A stretch of 64,000 nucleotides of DNA from Petrosia ficiformis. Its lineage: Eukaryota > Porifera > Demospongiae > Haplosclerida > Petrosiidae. Position 1 is the stretch's first letter. Each line of letters begins with the position of its first letter. Where the stretch lies: the NCBI GenBank assembly GCA_947044365.1, contig OX345652.1, forward strand, positions 1,147,001 through 1,211,000, in the 5' to 3' direction. Shown here piece by piece: positions 1 through 13,250 of this stretch. The notes below the pieces were generated by a model. It was not told the origin of the DNA and made no database searches. It saw only the letters and a list, made by a program, of their open reading frames with translations. Position numbers and translations under genes: made by a program.

Positions 1-47
1 CTCCCTATTCTCTGAATGAATTATGTTTACTGATTGAAAATTTTATA

Positions 48-92
48 AATTGCTATACTGCACGATATCGATATACATACAGTATAGCAATT
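48..92. repeat. hairpin, left copy upstream of array copy 1
   Basis: Inverted arms AATTGCTATACTG and its complement flank an AT-rich loop. The same hairpin recurs three more times in the window, always a short distance before the conserved array upstream motif. Confidence 0.75.
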
Positions 93-125
93 AATAAGTC
101 TAATGAAAATTATGTGAACCAGAAA

Positions 126-152
126 GTTGCAATGGTGTCAATCCTACCATAA
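126..152 (+). promoter_or_regulatory. orphan copy of the array upstream motif
   Basis: It matches the motif GTCAATCCTACCATAA found about 160-190 bp before the start codons of the array genes, but no array exon follows it nearby. It is probably a relic of a duplicated promoter. Confidence 0.4.
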
Positions 153-919
153 TAATCTATTTGGCCACACAAATATGGACTTTTTTAATGTTATGTTTAT
201 AGTAAACACATGCAAAACTAATTCATTTGTTAGTACAGTTACAAGGAATAGGGGAAATTGTAATTTAATTGGTCATGTAGGTTGTTATGACTATACATGT
301 ACTTACACTAATTATAGTCCAATTATAAAATTATAATCAGTTTAAATTTTCTTATATGGTCTAATTGATGTACAAAGAAGCAGAATAAATACTTTTCAGG
401 TTTCCAAACCATCTTTGCAGATAATATTTGATTATAATTGGTACAAGTATGTTATCATGCAGTCATAACATCCTGTATGACTAATTAAATTATAATTTAT
501 ATCCTAGCAACTATACTAGCAAATACATATGTTATTTTAACATTCCGTTATTGCATTGCTGCAGCTATAGTAGTTGATTGAAGAAACAGAAGGCAGGTGA
601 TCTTATATCTTATACATTTCTTTGGACTGCAAGTATGTTAATTCCTTATTTTATATCATGTAAAGGCTGTTGATTGTTTACACTACAAAGATCAAGTATT
701 CCAAACTTTATGTTGAATATTTGGGAAAGCACAGCCTGCGTATCTAACTGGTTATAACAACAAAGCAGTTTTAAAGTGTTATATATGTGCATGGGTGCAC
801 AGTCCTTTATTGGTGTACTGTATATTAAACTTACTGCTATAAAAGATAAGATGTTGGAAAAGCAAATTAAAATTTTCTTTTTTCCGAATGGACTATGTTT
901 ACTGATTGAAAATTTTATA

Positions 920-958
920 AATTGCTATACTGCATGATATACATGCAGTATAGCAATT
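920..958. repeat. hairpin, right copy upstream of array copy 1
   Basis: Perfect 17-bp arms (AATTGCTATACTGCATG and complement) with a 5-nt loop. It ends about 34 bp before the conserved upstream motif of copy 1. Confidence 0.8.
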
Positions 959-991
959 AATTAGTCTAATGAACATTATGTGAACCAGAAG

Positions 992-1020
992 GTTGCAATG
1001 GTGTCAATCCTACCATAATA
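992..1020 (+). promoter_or_regulatory. conserved upstream motif of array copy 1
   Basis: The motif GTCAATCCTACCATAA lies about 150-180 bp before the start codon. A TATA-rich stretch and a conserved TTTAACTCAGGCATTTACATA block follow between motif and ATG. Conservation across the array supports a promoter element; function is inferred. Confidence 0.5.
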
Positions 1021-1170
1021 ATCTGTTTATTCCGGTGCACACCATAATTAAAAACACAAACACATATTGTATATATAATATGTATATACTGTTGTATGCT
1101 TTAACTCAGGCATTTACATACACAACAATCTTACAAATGAGTTCACAGAAGAAGAGTGAAAACAACAAAT

Positions 1171-4100
1171 ATGAATAGGTATGCTGTATTATGGTTCATT
1201 TGCTTATTCTATTATCAAAGTCATGTGTAATTGATCTTAAAAACTGGTTTAAATAGTACTGTAATGGTATATATACTATACACTAATTATTCATTCAAGT
1301 ACACTATTGTATATTTTTATACTCAACTACTTATCCAGTGCCTGGCTTGCATTTTTGGTTCTATTTACACTTACTGGAATACAAGGAGTAATGTCAAAAT
1401 ATGTCCTCATATCTAATACTAATCAATTGAAGGAAATGCTTTGCAGTAATTCTTCAACACAACTACAAAACAGTTTGGTACTAAAGCTCAATGTGTCATC
1501 TTATGAATTATATCAAATTGATGGATATTGCATTGTACAGAATATCAACAACCTCACTGTTCAGGGTGTGAATGGAAACTCCACTATACGTTGTGTTCCT
1601 GTTGGTAGTCCTGGTTCTGGGTTTGGTTTCATAAACATCACCAATTTATTATTGGCAAATGTTCATTTTGATGGTTGCGGAGGTGTCATTTCAAGCACAG
1701 CTGTTACAAGTTTCAATAATACTCATCCTCATCTTCTTTATAAACAAAAAGCAGTACTAATGTTTAATCTCTGTAACAATGTAACAATAAGACAGGTCAA
1801 TATTGATAACATGTATTTTGGGTATGCTATTTTAATTCTAGATCCTTTTGGAACATGTGAAGTATTGAACACAAGAGTGTCTGAAGGAGTAGGTGGCATA
1901 CCCTGCAGTGATGATACAACTTCATGTTCGGGCAGTGGTATTGCAGCAATATTCAAAAATAGAGGAAAAAGTGCAGATAATGAAAACAATGCTCAAGTGA
2001 CATTAAAACAACAAAAGTTCAAGGAAATTTTAATAACATTCCTAATATTCCAGCACTTTCAAGTCTTAGAAAATATGAAGCTTGTCAATTACCTGTTGTA
2101 GGAGCTGGTGGATTGACTGTTACTTTTACACAGACAGATTACATTGCTAATTTTACTGCAACACAAAGCACAATAGGTGATTTTAACTTTGGAACAGTAG
2201 CTGGAGGAATGTTAATTCTCTTCCTTAATGGTATGGAAAAATCCCATGCTGCTTTAATAAACACTAATTTAGACAAAGGAAGCTTACTTGCTAATACAAA
2301 TCAAATTGGAGGATCTGGTATTGCCATTCGTAGCTTTATTTGTGGTAAATGTAGCAGTGGTACGTTAGACTCCCGGCCAATTTATTTGGATACTGTAAAC
2401 ATAAAACAATTAGGAGGTGATCGTACATCAAAACTACAGTATGGTGGTACATTTTACATGGACATTCATGAAAGCTTTGGTAACAATTTCAAGCAATTTT
2501 TGTTAAGGAAGGTGAATTTTATAACACGCTTCAATAATGTATTTCAACCAGCAATGTATGTAATCATGAGATCCACTAAAGCTAACAATTCTATTATTTT
2601 GGAAAGCTGTGAGATGATACAAAGCACTACATATACTGCTAGTTCTTCTCAAGCTGCAGTAATGACATTTGTCAATTGGAAAAATGTTACCATATATGGA
2701 GAAAGTTTCTTTCATGAAAGTGAGAATCCAGTCCTGGCTGTTTACAATACTAACTTGTTTATACAAGGAAAAATGACCTTCAGAAATAACAGCGGTACTA
2801 ATGGAGCAGCAATATCTCTTTATCATTCATCATATCTATTCTTAATTCCACCACTACATGCAACATTTCTCAACAACAAAGCATTATTTTACGGTGGTGC
2901 AATATATGCTGTAAATGATCCAGTACCTGGAGACAATATGTGTGTTATACAGTTAGGTGTAAATACATCAAACCTTGATAATTTAGATATTACGATGACC
3001 TTTATTAACAACGAAGCTGGGTTAGCTGGAAACAGTATCTATGCTGCATTAATATACAACTGTACCCAGTATTACTCTACTGATCTTGATATTAGAGTAT
3101 TGTTAAATGCCACATTTGAACCTCTACCAACAGATAATGGTTTACAACATATATCTTCAGTACCTGTTGAAATATGCTACTGTAGCAAATCAAATGTAAG
3201 TGATGATAAAATTCAACTACATTGTACAAGTTAAGAAACATCAATTCAAATCACTGACACATACCCTGGTAAATCTATTACACTCAGTGTAGCAGTAGTA
3301 GATGTTATGGGTTTAATAGTATACTCACCTGTTAGTGCTTCAATTACTCCCTACCACTACTATGGTCCTCAATTATCACAAGATGAGTTAACTTTGAAGG
3401 AAGGTCAAGACTTAGTATCTCTTTCTGTACTTAGATGTAGCAAAGTTACATACAATATACACAGTAAAACTAACCAACCAAACCATGGATATTTGCGATT
3501 GGCTGTACCAGGAAATGAACCAAGCTTGTCAGCTCTTATTTATGTATATCCTTGTCCAATTGGATTCCAATTATCTAACGATGGAATTTGTGAGTGCAAT
3601 CATTTCATTACTGAAGTAATTACAAATGCTGAGTGTAACATAAGTACATTGCTTATTACTCGACCCATTGGATCATGGATTGGTAGAATAAACAATTCCG
3701 CACTCGGATTTACTAACATATGTCCATCTGGTAACTGTAGATCAACTACAATAACAATTAATGTATCAGATATAGATCATTCTATATGTATTGATGGTAA
3801 AATTGGAGTTCTTTGTGGACAATGCATAAACAAACTTAGCAATACATTTGGTACTACTGAGCGCAGACATTGTTCTAACCTATGGCTTCTCACCTTACTA
3901 GGTTATGCTGCCATTGGATTGATACTTGTGACTATTTTACTCTTCTTTAGACTCACTTTATCAGATGGACCACTTGCTAGTATTATACTTACAAATAATA
4001 TTATTGCTGTTTCTACTATTGACTATCTTGATGATGATAATGTGTTTATATCAGGAATGAGAATTTTTGTATCACTCATGAATCTCAACCTTGGATTTCC

Positions 4101-5034
4101 GTTGTGCTTTTATGATGGAATGACAACACCAATAAAGACAGGACTACAGTTTTTATTTCCGGTATACATATGGACCATTGTAATTATATTTATTGTTTTA
4201 AGACGGTACTCCATTCGTATCTCAAATCAGACCGCAGCATCATCAGTACAAGTGCTGGCCACACTCATCCATCTTTCCTTTTCAAAACTCCTTATCACTA
4301 GTATTGATATACTAATATATGTACGTGTTAAAACAGGAAATAATGACATTATCACCGTATGGTATGGAGATGGTAGTGTTGTCTACTTACAAGATAAGGA
4401 ACACATCATACTTTTCTCTATTGCTATAGTGATACTAGTCTTATTCGTACTTCCGTATATAATAATTGTAACTTTTGGGGACTATTTCTTGAAATGGAAA
4501 TGCTTACATCACTTTCGATCCTTCATAGAATCATTTCATGGACCATATAAACATACTCTTGGATATTGGTTTGGTGTGAGAGTATTAGTTGTTGTGTATA
4601 TATATATAGTGTTCACAACACTGAGAGGGGTTGATGTTATTTTAATGTTGTTTCTTCAAGTGATAGTTGTGATCCCTCTGGCTCTTTTACAAACCTACAT
4701 TAAACCTTTCAGGAACAATGGTTTAAACAGGATGGATTCATTCTGTCTCTTTGTGATTATAGTACAGATTATTGTGGTTTTGTTATGGGTACCAGTAAGG
4801 AGTCATACATCACAGACTCTATCATATATTACTGCCTCACTGACAGCTGTGGTATTTGGTATACTGGTGATTAATATATCATCAAAATGTTTGGGTAAGT
4901 CTAAAATCAAGAAATGTAATACTCAGTTTTGTGATGATAAAGAAACATGTCACTCTACAGAGAGACATATGCAAGAAGATGATAAAGAGGAGTATGATGA
5001 AATGAGACAAGCTTTACTGACACTTGCTGATTGA
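1171..5034 (+). pseudogene. array copy 1, beta-helix/multi-TM receptor-like gene, broken
   Basis: Exon 1 is ATGAATAG (1171-1178), followed by a GT-AG intron to 1338 and a long exon from 1339. The reading frame would encode signal peptide, beta-helix ectodomain, Cys-rich stalk, about 8-9 membrane helices and the conserved acidic tail. Two lesions are visible by comparison with the intact copies: loss of one A in an A-rich run near 2008-2012, and TCA to TAA at 3232-3234. Restoring one nucleotide gives a CDS length divisible by three, so there is only one frameshift. The ectodomain cassette is version A, as in copy 3. The membrane part (about 3,880-4,880) and tail remain open. It is most likely a recent pseudogene; sequencing or assembly error is an alternative for either lesion. 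Confidence 0.85.
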
Positions 5035-6819
5035 GTTTAAATTTTTCTGGAAGTTGTTTCAACCTCAAAACTGTAGCATAGCATTCTAGCTATTAATTTT
5101 AAAATTAATTTTGTAGGAATTATAATAATAATGATTACTTTCTGTAGCTTAATACACTTTCTTGTAGCTTAGCTATAATTTGTGGATAATATGTCAATTG
5201 TATAATTGTTGCTCATTAATATTTTATGTGTATTTTTTTAAATTTGAGATGGCTCTGAACCATTGTTTGCTATCTGAGTATCAAATGCTAGAATTTGCTT
5301 TATTATTAAATTCTCCAGCTAACTATGAAGTAGAAAATGATTTGATTACATAATATTTTATTTGCTCCATTTTGAGTGCATCCTTGGATAGTATTAAAGC
5401 ACCTATATATATATAACATGATTTGCAGATAAGAGCTGTCCTTAATTAAATCCTGACTTTTAAACATACATACTATCCAACATTCACATTCACTTAAACT
5501 CACATGCCCTTTTTATATGAATAGCTACACATACTGATATATAATTATACATAGCTATAAAACAGTAAATAACAAGTATATTTAGAAGTCGGTGGCGAGC
5601 GATTAATATTTAGTTTTGTGTATTCATTGTCAAGATTATAAGTGTTAATATTAAAGAAGAAAGAAAAAAGAAAGAACATTTGAACTATTTGTATAGCTTC
5701 CTTAACAGTGTCATTTCAAGTCTTAGACATACATCTTGATAATGTCACAAACATATAAGATGAAGTGTATTGCTTGCAGTATAATATTGATTTCGTACAT
5801 GTCTGCTCAATATATATCTAAATAGACTCTTTCCAATATTCTTAAACTTATAAACTAAAATGTTTATGATGCATGATAAAAACTTGTTGTCGTATGAAAA
5901 AAGGAAAGAACAATACATTCATGTATATATAATTATACATGCTGAAATCAAATTCAATTTTTCACAGATGGGCTGATATTTATAAATTGTTCTAGTTGTA
6001 TCTGGCATTATGCATCACTATTAATTGTAATAGGTTATTTCAACATATATTGATTAGTTATATGGTTCATTATAACTCATGCATTTATCCTAAATTTCCT
6101 TTTGTGTCTAATATGTTGTGGCCATGTGAGCATGTACTCTTTAGAATGAACTGTTGTTAATCTTTTCTTTTGAGTAAACAGTTATTATTGAGAATACAAT
6201 ATTACATCAATGACAATTATGTTATGTAGTGTTAATGATAACAAAAACAAATATGTTAGTGTTATTTTCACTAACACAGATATCATAACCAAATTTAGTT
6301 AAAATATCATTGTAGTTTATTGATGCAGTTCAGTAAACTGAAACATGTGATTTTGTGGAAATGAGTTTGTTAATTCCAAATGCTAAAGTTTATTGTAAAA
6401 CACTACAAAGTATCTAAACTTTAAGTTGAATATTTGGGAAAACACAGCCTGTGGAACTATATAATCTAACTGGTTGAAACAACAAATCAATTTAGACAGT
6501 GAATTATTTTGTTGGTTGCTCAGTCCATTATTGTATATTGCGGAAACTGAAAGTTACTGCTATAAAAGGTAAGAAGCTGGAATGAATTATATAATTATGT
6601 TTACTGTTTGAAACGTAAGTTATAATTATATACTTTTATGTATTATAAATTATGGAGGTTGCAATGGTGTCAATCCTACCATAAGCTGTGCACATCATAA
6701 TCATATTGTGTATATTTTATATGTACAAACTATTGTATGCTTTAATTCAGCCATTACATACACAAGAGTCTTACAAAAGATCAACATCACTTCAAAGAAC
6801 AAGAGTGAAAACAACAAAT
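5035..6819. other. spacer between array copies 1 and 2
   Basis: No gene is supported. From about 5,480 to 6,800 it is nearly identical to the spacer between copies 6 and 7 (about 34,790-35,980). Relative to that spacer it has about 150 extra bp near 6,290-6,440. It shows AT-rich simple sequence and scattered short palindromes only. Confidence 0.65.
6659..6684 (+). promoter_or_regulatory. conserved upstream motif of array copy 2
   Basis: Contains GTCAATCCTACCATAA about 160 bp before the ATG. A TATA-like stretch (TATATTTTATATG) follows at about 6,711. Promoter function is inferred from conservation. Confidence 0.5.
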
Positions 6820-9800
6820 ATGAATAGGTATGTTGTATTATAATACATTTGCCTATTCTATTATTAAAGTCATGTGTGATCAATCTCAAAAACTGGTTTA
6901 AATAGGTATATACACTATTAAAATTAGGTAATTAAATTCTTAGTTAAACTAATAATTATTCATTATTGTAAATTTATATACTTAACTACTTATCAAGTGC
7001 CTGGCTTGTATTTTTGGTTCTACTTACACTTACTGGAACACAAGTAGCAATATCAAAATATGTCATCATATCTAATACTAATCAATTGAAGGAAACGCTT
7101 TGCAGTAATTCTTCAACACAACTACAAAACAATTTGGTACTGAAGCTCAATGTGTCATCTTATGAATTATATCAAATTGATGGATATTGCATTGTACAGA
7201 ATATCAACAACCTCACTATTCAGGGTGTGAATGGAAACTCCACTATACGTTGTGTTCCTGTTGGTGGTCCTGGTTCTGGATTTGGTTTCATAAACATCAC
7301 CAATTTATTATTGGCAAATCTCCATTTTGATGGTTGCGGAGGTGTCATTCCAATCACAGCTGTTAGAAGTTTCAATAATACTCATCCTCATTTTCTATAT
7401 AAACAAAGAGCAGTACTAATGTTTAATCTCTGTAACAATGTAACAATAAGACAGGTCAATATTGATAACAAGTATTTTGGGTATGCTATTTTAATTCTAA
7501 ACCCTTTTGGAACATTTGAAGTGTTAAACACAACAGTGTCTGAAGGAGTAGGTGGCATACCCTGCAGTGATGATACAACTTCATGTTCAGGCAGTGGTAT
7601 TGCAGCAATATTCAAAAATAGAGAAAAAGGTGCAGATAGTGAAAAATATGCTCAAGTGACATTAAAACAAACAAAAGTTCAAGAAAATTTTAATAACATT
7701 CCTAATATTCCAGCACTTTCAAGTCTTAGAAAATATGAAGCTTGTCAATTACCTGTTGTAGGAGCTTCTGGATTGACCATTATTTTTACACAGACAGATT
7801 ATGTTGCTAATTTTACTACAACACAAAGCGCATTAGGTGAGATCAACTTTGGAACAGTAGCTGGAGGAATGTTAATTATCTTTTTTAATGGCATGGAAAA
7901 ATCCACTGTTTCTATAACAAACACTAGTTTCTATCATGGAATCTTACTTCCTGATACAAATCAAGTTGGAGGGTCTGCTATTACCATTCATAGTTTTAAT
8001 TGTGGTAAATGTAGCAGTGGTACACAAGGCTCTCCTTTGTTGCATCCAATTTACTTGGATACTGTGTATATTAAAGGCACATTCGATCTTCTACCAAAAC
8101 TTGGTGGTAGATTTTATATAGACATTCATGAAAGCTGTGCAAATAAATTCAAGGAATTTTTCTTAAGGAAGGTGAAGTTTGACATAAACTTCGAAACTTC
8201 AAATCAGCCAGGAATGTATGCAGTTGTGAGATCCCCAAAAGATAATCATTTTATTGTTTTGGAAAGCTGTGAGATGAAACATCTCTCGACAAATACTGCT
8301 AATTTATATTCTAAAGTTGCAGCGATGACATTTATCAATTGGAAAAATGTTACCATATGTGGAGAGAGTTTCTTTCATGAAAATGAAAGTCCAGTCCCGG
8401 CTGTTTACAATACTAATCTGTTTATACAAGGAAAGATGACTTTCACAAATAACAGTGGTAGTAATGGAGCAGCAATATCTCTTTATCATTCATCATATCT
8501 ATTCTTAATTCCACCACTACATGCAACATTTCTCAACAATAAAGCATTATTTTATGGTGGTGCAATATATACTGTAAATGATCCAGTACCTGGAGACAAT
8601 ATATGTGATATACAGTTAGGTGTAAATACATCAAACCATCATAATTTAGATATTACGATGACCTTTATTAATAACAAAGCTGGGTTAGCTGGAAATAGTA
8701 TCTATGCTGCATTAATATACAACTGTACCCAGTATTACTCTACTGATATTGATATCGGAGTATTGTTAAATGCCACATTTGAACCTATACCAACAGATAA
8801 TGGTTTACAACATATATCTTCAGTACCTGTTGAAATATGCTACTGTAGCAAATCAAATGTAAGCGATGATAAAATTCAACTACATTGTACAAGTTCAGGA
8901 ACACCAATTCAAGTCATTGACACATACCCTGGTAAATCTATTACACTCAGCATAGTAGTAGTAGATGCTATGGGTTTAATAGTATACTCACCTGTTAGTG
9001 CTTCAATTACTACCTACCACTACTATGGTCGTTATATATCACAAGATGTGTTAACTTTGAAGGAAGGTCAAGACTTGTTATCCCTTTCTGTACTTAGATG
9101 TAGCAAAGTTACATACAATATACACAGTAAAACTAACCAACCAAACCATGGATATTTGCAATTGGCTATACCAGGAAATCAACTAGGCTTGTCAGCTCTT
9201 ATTTATGTATATCCTTGTCCAATTGGATTCCAATTATCTAATAATGGAATTTGTGAGTGCAATCATTTCATTACTAAAGTAATTACAAATGCTGAGTGTA
9301 ACATAAGTACATTGCTTATTACTCGACCCATTGGATCATGGCTTGGTAGAATCAACAATTCCACACTCGGATTTACTAACATATGTCCATCTGGTAACTG
9401 TAGATCGACTACAATAGCGATTAATGTATCAAATATAGATCATTCTGTATGTATTGATGGTAAAACTGGAGTTCTTTGTGGACAATGTATAAACACACTT
9501 AGCAGTATATTTGGTACTACTGAGTGCAGACATTGTTCTAACCTATGGCTTCTCACCTTAGTAGGTTATACTGCTATTGGAGTGATACTTGTGACTGTTT
9601 TACTCTTCTTTAGACTCACATTATCAGAAGGACCACTTGCTAGTATTATACTTACAAATAATATTATTGCTGTTTCTACTATTGACTATCTTGATGATGA
9701 TAATGTGTTTATATCAGGAATGAGAATCTTTGTATCACTCATGAATCTCAACATTGGATTTCCATTGTGCTTTTATGATGGAATGACAACAGCAATAAAG

Positions 9801-10697
9801 ACAGGACTACAGTTTATATTTCCAGTATACATATGGACTATTGTAATTGTGTTTATTGTTTTAAGCCGATACTCTATTCGTATCTCAAATCAGACAGCAG
9901 CATCATCAGTACAAGTGTTGGCTACACTCATCCATCTTTCTTTTTCTAAACTGCTCATCACCAGTATTGATATACTAATATATGCTCGTGTTAAAACAGG
10001 AAATAATGACATTATCACCGTTTGGTATGGAGATGGTAGTGTTGTCTACTTACAAGATAACGAACACTTCATACTTTTCTCTATTGCTATAGTGACACTA
10101 GTCTTATTCATACTTCCGTATATAATAATTGTCACTTTTGGGAACTATTTCTTGAGATGGAAACACTTACATCACTTTTGATCCATCATAGAATCATTTC
10201 ATGGACCATATAAACATACTCTTGGATATTGGTTTGGTGTGAGGGTGATAGTTGTTGTGTACATATATATTGTGTTCACAACACTGAGAGGGGTTGATGT
10301 TACTTTAATGTTGTTTCTTCAAGTGATAGCTGTGATTCCCTTGGCTCTCTTACAAACCTACATTAAACCTTTCAGGAACAATGGTTTAAACAGGGTGGAT
10401 TCATTCCTTCTTTTTGTGATTATAGTACAGATTATTGTTGCTTTGTTATGTGTACCAGCAAGAAGTCATACATCACAGACTCTATCATATATTACTGCTT
10501 CACTGACAACAGTAATATTTTGTATACTGGTGATTAATATATCATTAAAATGTTTGGGTAAGTTTAAAATCAAGAAATGTAATACTCAGTTTTGTGATGA
10601 TAGAGAAACAAGTCACTCTACAGAGAGTCATATGCAAGAAGATGATAAAGAGGAGTATGATGAAATGAGACAAGCTTTACTGATACTTGCTGACTGA
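6820..10697 (+). pseudogene. array copy 2, receptor-like gene with a single nonsense codon
   Basis: Exon 1 is ATGAATAG (6820-6827) and exon 2 starts at 6998 after an AAG acceptor. The spliced frame is 1,236 codons and is interrupted only by TGA at 10179-10181, where the intact copies have CGA (Arg); this is a C-to-T change at a CpG. The stop is at about codon 1064, between the predicted fifth and sixth membrane helices. A truncated product would keep the signal peptide, ectodomain and first helices but lose the last four helices and the tail. Downstream of the stop the frame stays open and well conserved, so the lesion is recent. The cassette is version B, and the copy is closest to copy 7 in both coding and upstream sequence. 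Confidence 0.85.
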
Positions 10698-11236
10698 GTT
10701 TACATTTTTCAACAAATTGTGTTTGATATTTCAACGTCAAAACTGTAGGATAGCATTGTACCTAATAAATATTTAAATTAAATTTGTATTAATAATGATT
10801 TATCTGTAGGCTAATATTCTTCCTTGTAGCTTTGTTATAATTTTTGAATTTTATGTCTATTGTGGTTTATAATAATTGTTGTTCAATAATAATTTTATTC
10901 ATATTTGTTCAATTTGTGAGGGCTCTGAAACATAGTTGAAAGAACTGTGTTATTATAAAATTTCAAATACATGTATTTGCTAAATTCTGTTCACATTCAC
11001 GATGTCCTCAAAATTATAATGTGATAACTTTATATGTATAGTTTAATGTCATAAGCTTAATATATGATTATACTGTAACTCAATAATGAACCAATGGATT
11101 GAAATTTGACATTCATAAAAAAGAACGGGAAGGACTATTATATAAGTTTGTGCAGGTGGAAAGATTGTTAGTCATTCCAAATTAAAGTTATGAACATTTA
11201 TCTGAAACCATGGTGAATGTGAATGACCTTTAGATT

Positions 11237-11420
11237 AATATTGACTTGGATGTACAACTGATGTTGACAAATGAGATTACTTAATTTCAATTGCTGCATT
11301 AGATACACGTTTTTATGTTTATGTATCTAATTCAACATTTAAATGGAGCAATCTGATTGGTCAAATCTATTAGTTACAATATTATTCATCAAGCTGATAA
11401 GTGTTTATATATATATATGA
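11237..11420. repeat. foldback MITE, array-side family, copy a
   Basis: An inverted-repeat element with TTGACAAATGAGATTACTT near one end and its imperfect complement (AATCTGATTGGTCAA) near the other, and an inner palindrome around AGATACA...TGTATCT. Three relatives lie at about 25,919, 28,531 (inverted) and 34,494. Confidence 0.7.
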
Positions 11421-12269
11421 TATAAAAACCAAATGCCATTATACAGGATTGTTATAATGAGTTTAAACTGACATGCCCTATGTACATTAACAGAATAGCT
11501 ACACATACTGATGTATAATTATACATAACTATAAGACAGTGCATAACATGTATATTTTGGACTGGGTGGTAATGAAAGATGACTCTACCATTATACTAGC
11601 TAGGAGAAAAAGAAAAGAAAAACAATTTAACTATTTATAGCTTCATTAACAGTGTCATTTCAAGTCTTAGACATAGATCTTGATAATGTCACAAACATAT
11701 AAGATGAAGTGTACTCTGCCAGAATAATACCTACTTCATGCATGCATGCTTGTATCTACTGAGACATTAAATAGCAATATTCTTAATAAAAACTGGGTAA
11801 ATAGTTGTATGAGAAGTGAAAAGAAGAAAACATTTTGTGTACATTCATGTATCTACATACTGAATGAATTTTTCACAGTTTAGCTAATATATATATTATT
11901 AATTTCTCTGGAAGAAAGTTGTATCTGGCATTAAGTGTCACTCTTCATTATGATAGGTTATTTCAACATAGGTTGATTGGTTTTATGGTTCGTTATAACT
12001 CATGCATTTTCCCTAAATTTCGTTTTGTGTTTATGTCATGGCCGCACAAATATGGACTCTTTTAATGTTTTATTTATAGTAAACAGTTATAGTTTATTGA
12101 AGCACTTCTGATCAGTAAACAGAAGGCAGGCGATCTTATATTCTATACACATTTCTTTGGACTGCAAGTATATCATGTAAAAGGCTGTTGATCAAGTGTT
12201 CCAAACTTTATGATGAATATAACTCCCTATTCTCTGAATGAATTATGTTTACTGATTGAAAATTTTATA

Positions 12270-12308
12270 AATTGCTATACTGCACGATATACATACAGTA
12301 TAGCAATT
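12270..12308. repeat. hairpin, left copy upstream of array copy 3
   Basis: Same AATTGCTATACTG inverted arms as the hairpins before copy 1. Confidence 0.75.
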
Positions 12309-12332
12309 AATGAAAATTATGTGAACCAGAAA

Positions 12333-12360
12333 GTTGCAATGGTGTCAATCCTACCATAAT
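12333..12360 (+). promoter_or_regulatory. orphan copy of the array upstream motif
   Basis: Same motif as before the array genes. It is followed by a second complete promoter-like copy 890 bp downstream rather than by a coding exon. Confidence 0.4.
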
Positions 12361-13149
12361 AATCTATTTGGTCACACAAATATGGACTCTTTTAATGTTA
12401 TGTTTATAGCAAAAATAAAATTGTAACAATAACTAATTCATTTGTTAGTACAGTTACAAGGAATAGGGGAAATTGTAATTTAATTGGTCATGTAGGTTGT
12501 TATGACTATACATGTACTTACACTAATTATAATCCAATTATAAAATTATAATCAGTTTAAATTTTCTTATATGGTCTAATTGATAAACAAAGTAGCAGAA
12601 TAAATACTTTCAGTAAATGATTTCAGGTTTCCTTACCATCTTTGTGCAGATAATATTTGATTATAATTGGTACAAGTATGTTATCATGCAGTCATAACAT
12701 CCAGTATGACTAATTAAATTATAATTTATATCCTAGCAACTATACTAACAAATACATATGTTATTTTAACATTCCATTATTGCAGTGCTGCAGCTATAGT
12801 AGTTAATTGAAGAAACAGAAGGCAGGTGATCTTATATCTTATACATTTCGTTGGACAGCAAGTATGTTAATTCCTAATTTATTTATATCATGTAAAAGGC
12901 TGTTGATTGTTTACACTACAAAGTTCAAGTATTCCAAACTTTATGTGGGAAAGTACAGCCTGCGTATCTAACTGGTTATAACAACAAAGCATTATATGTT
13001 ATACATGTGCATGGGTGCACAGTCCTTTATTGGTGTACTGTATATTACAGAAGCTGAAAGTTACTGCTATAAAAGATAAGATGTTAGAAAAGCAAATTAA
13101 AATTTTCTTTTTTCTGAATGGATTATGTTTGCTGATTAAAAATTTATTT

Positions 13150-13188
13150 AATTGCTATACTGCATGATATACATGCAGTATAGCAATT
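13150..13188. repeat. hairpin, right copy upstream of array copy 3
   Basis: Perfect 17-bp arms identical to the hairpin at 920-958. Confidence 0.8.
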
Positions 13189-13222
13189 AATTAGTCTAAT
13201 GAACATTATGTGAACCAGAAGA

Positions 13223-13250
13223 TTGGAATGGTGTCAATCCTACCATAATA
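13223..13250 (+). promoter_or_regulatory. conserved upstream motif of array copy 3
   Basis: Contains GTCAATCCTACCATAA about 155 bp before the start codon, in the arrangement seen for copies 1, 2 and 7. Confidence 0.5.

Larger units (their letters stand above)
1..1170. other. spacer upstream of array copy 1
   Basis: No gene is seen here. The stretch closely resembles the spacer upstream of copy 3 (about 12,210-13,382). It contains two copies of a short hairpin and two copies of the conserved motif found upstream of the array genes, so it looks like a duplicated promoter region. The left motif has no gene body after it and is probably a relic of an earlier duplication or deletion. Confidence 0.7.

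Noticed and set aside
7388..7615. Minus-strand frames repeated in each array copy (for example beginning MNIAAIPLPEHEVV)
   Set aside because: They recur only because the plus-strand gene is duplicated; their variation follows plus-strand codons.
10179..10181. Selenocysteine or programmed readthrough of the TGA in copy 2
   Set aside because: All other copies have Arg (CGA) there and copy 3 carries an unrelated TAG, so random nonsense mutation is simpler; no SECIS-like element was recognised.
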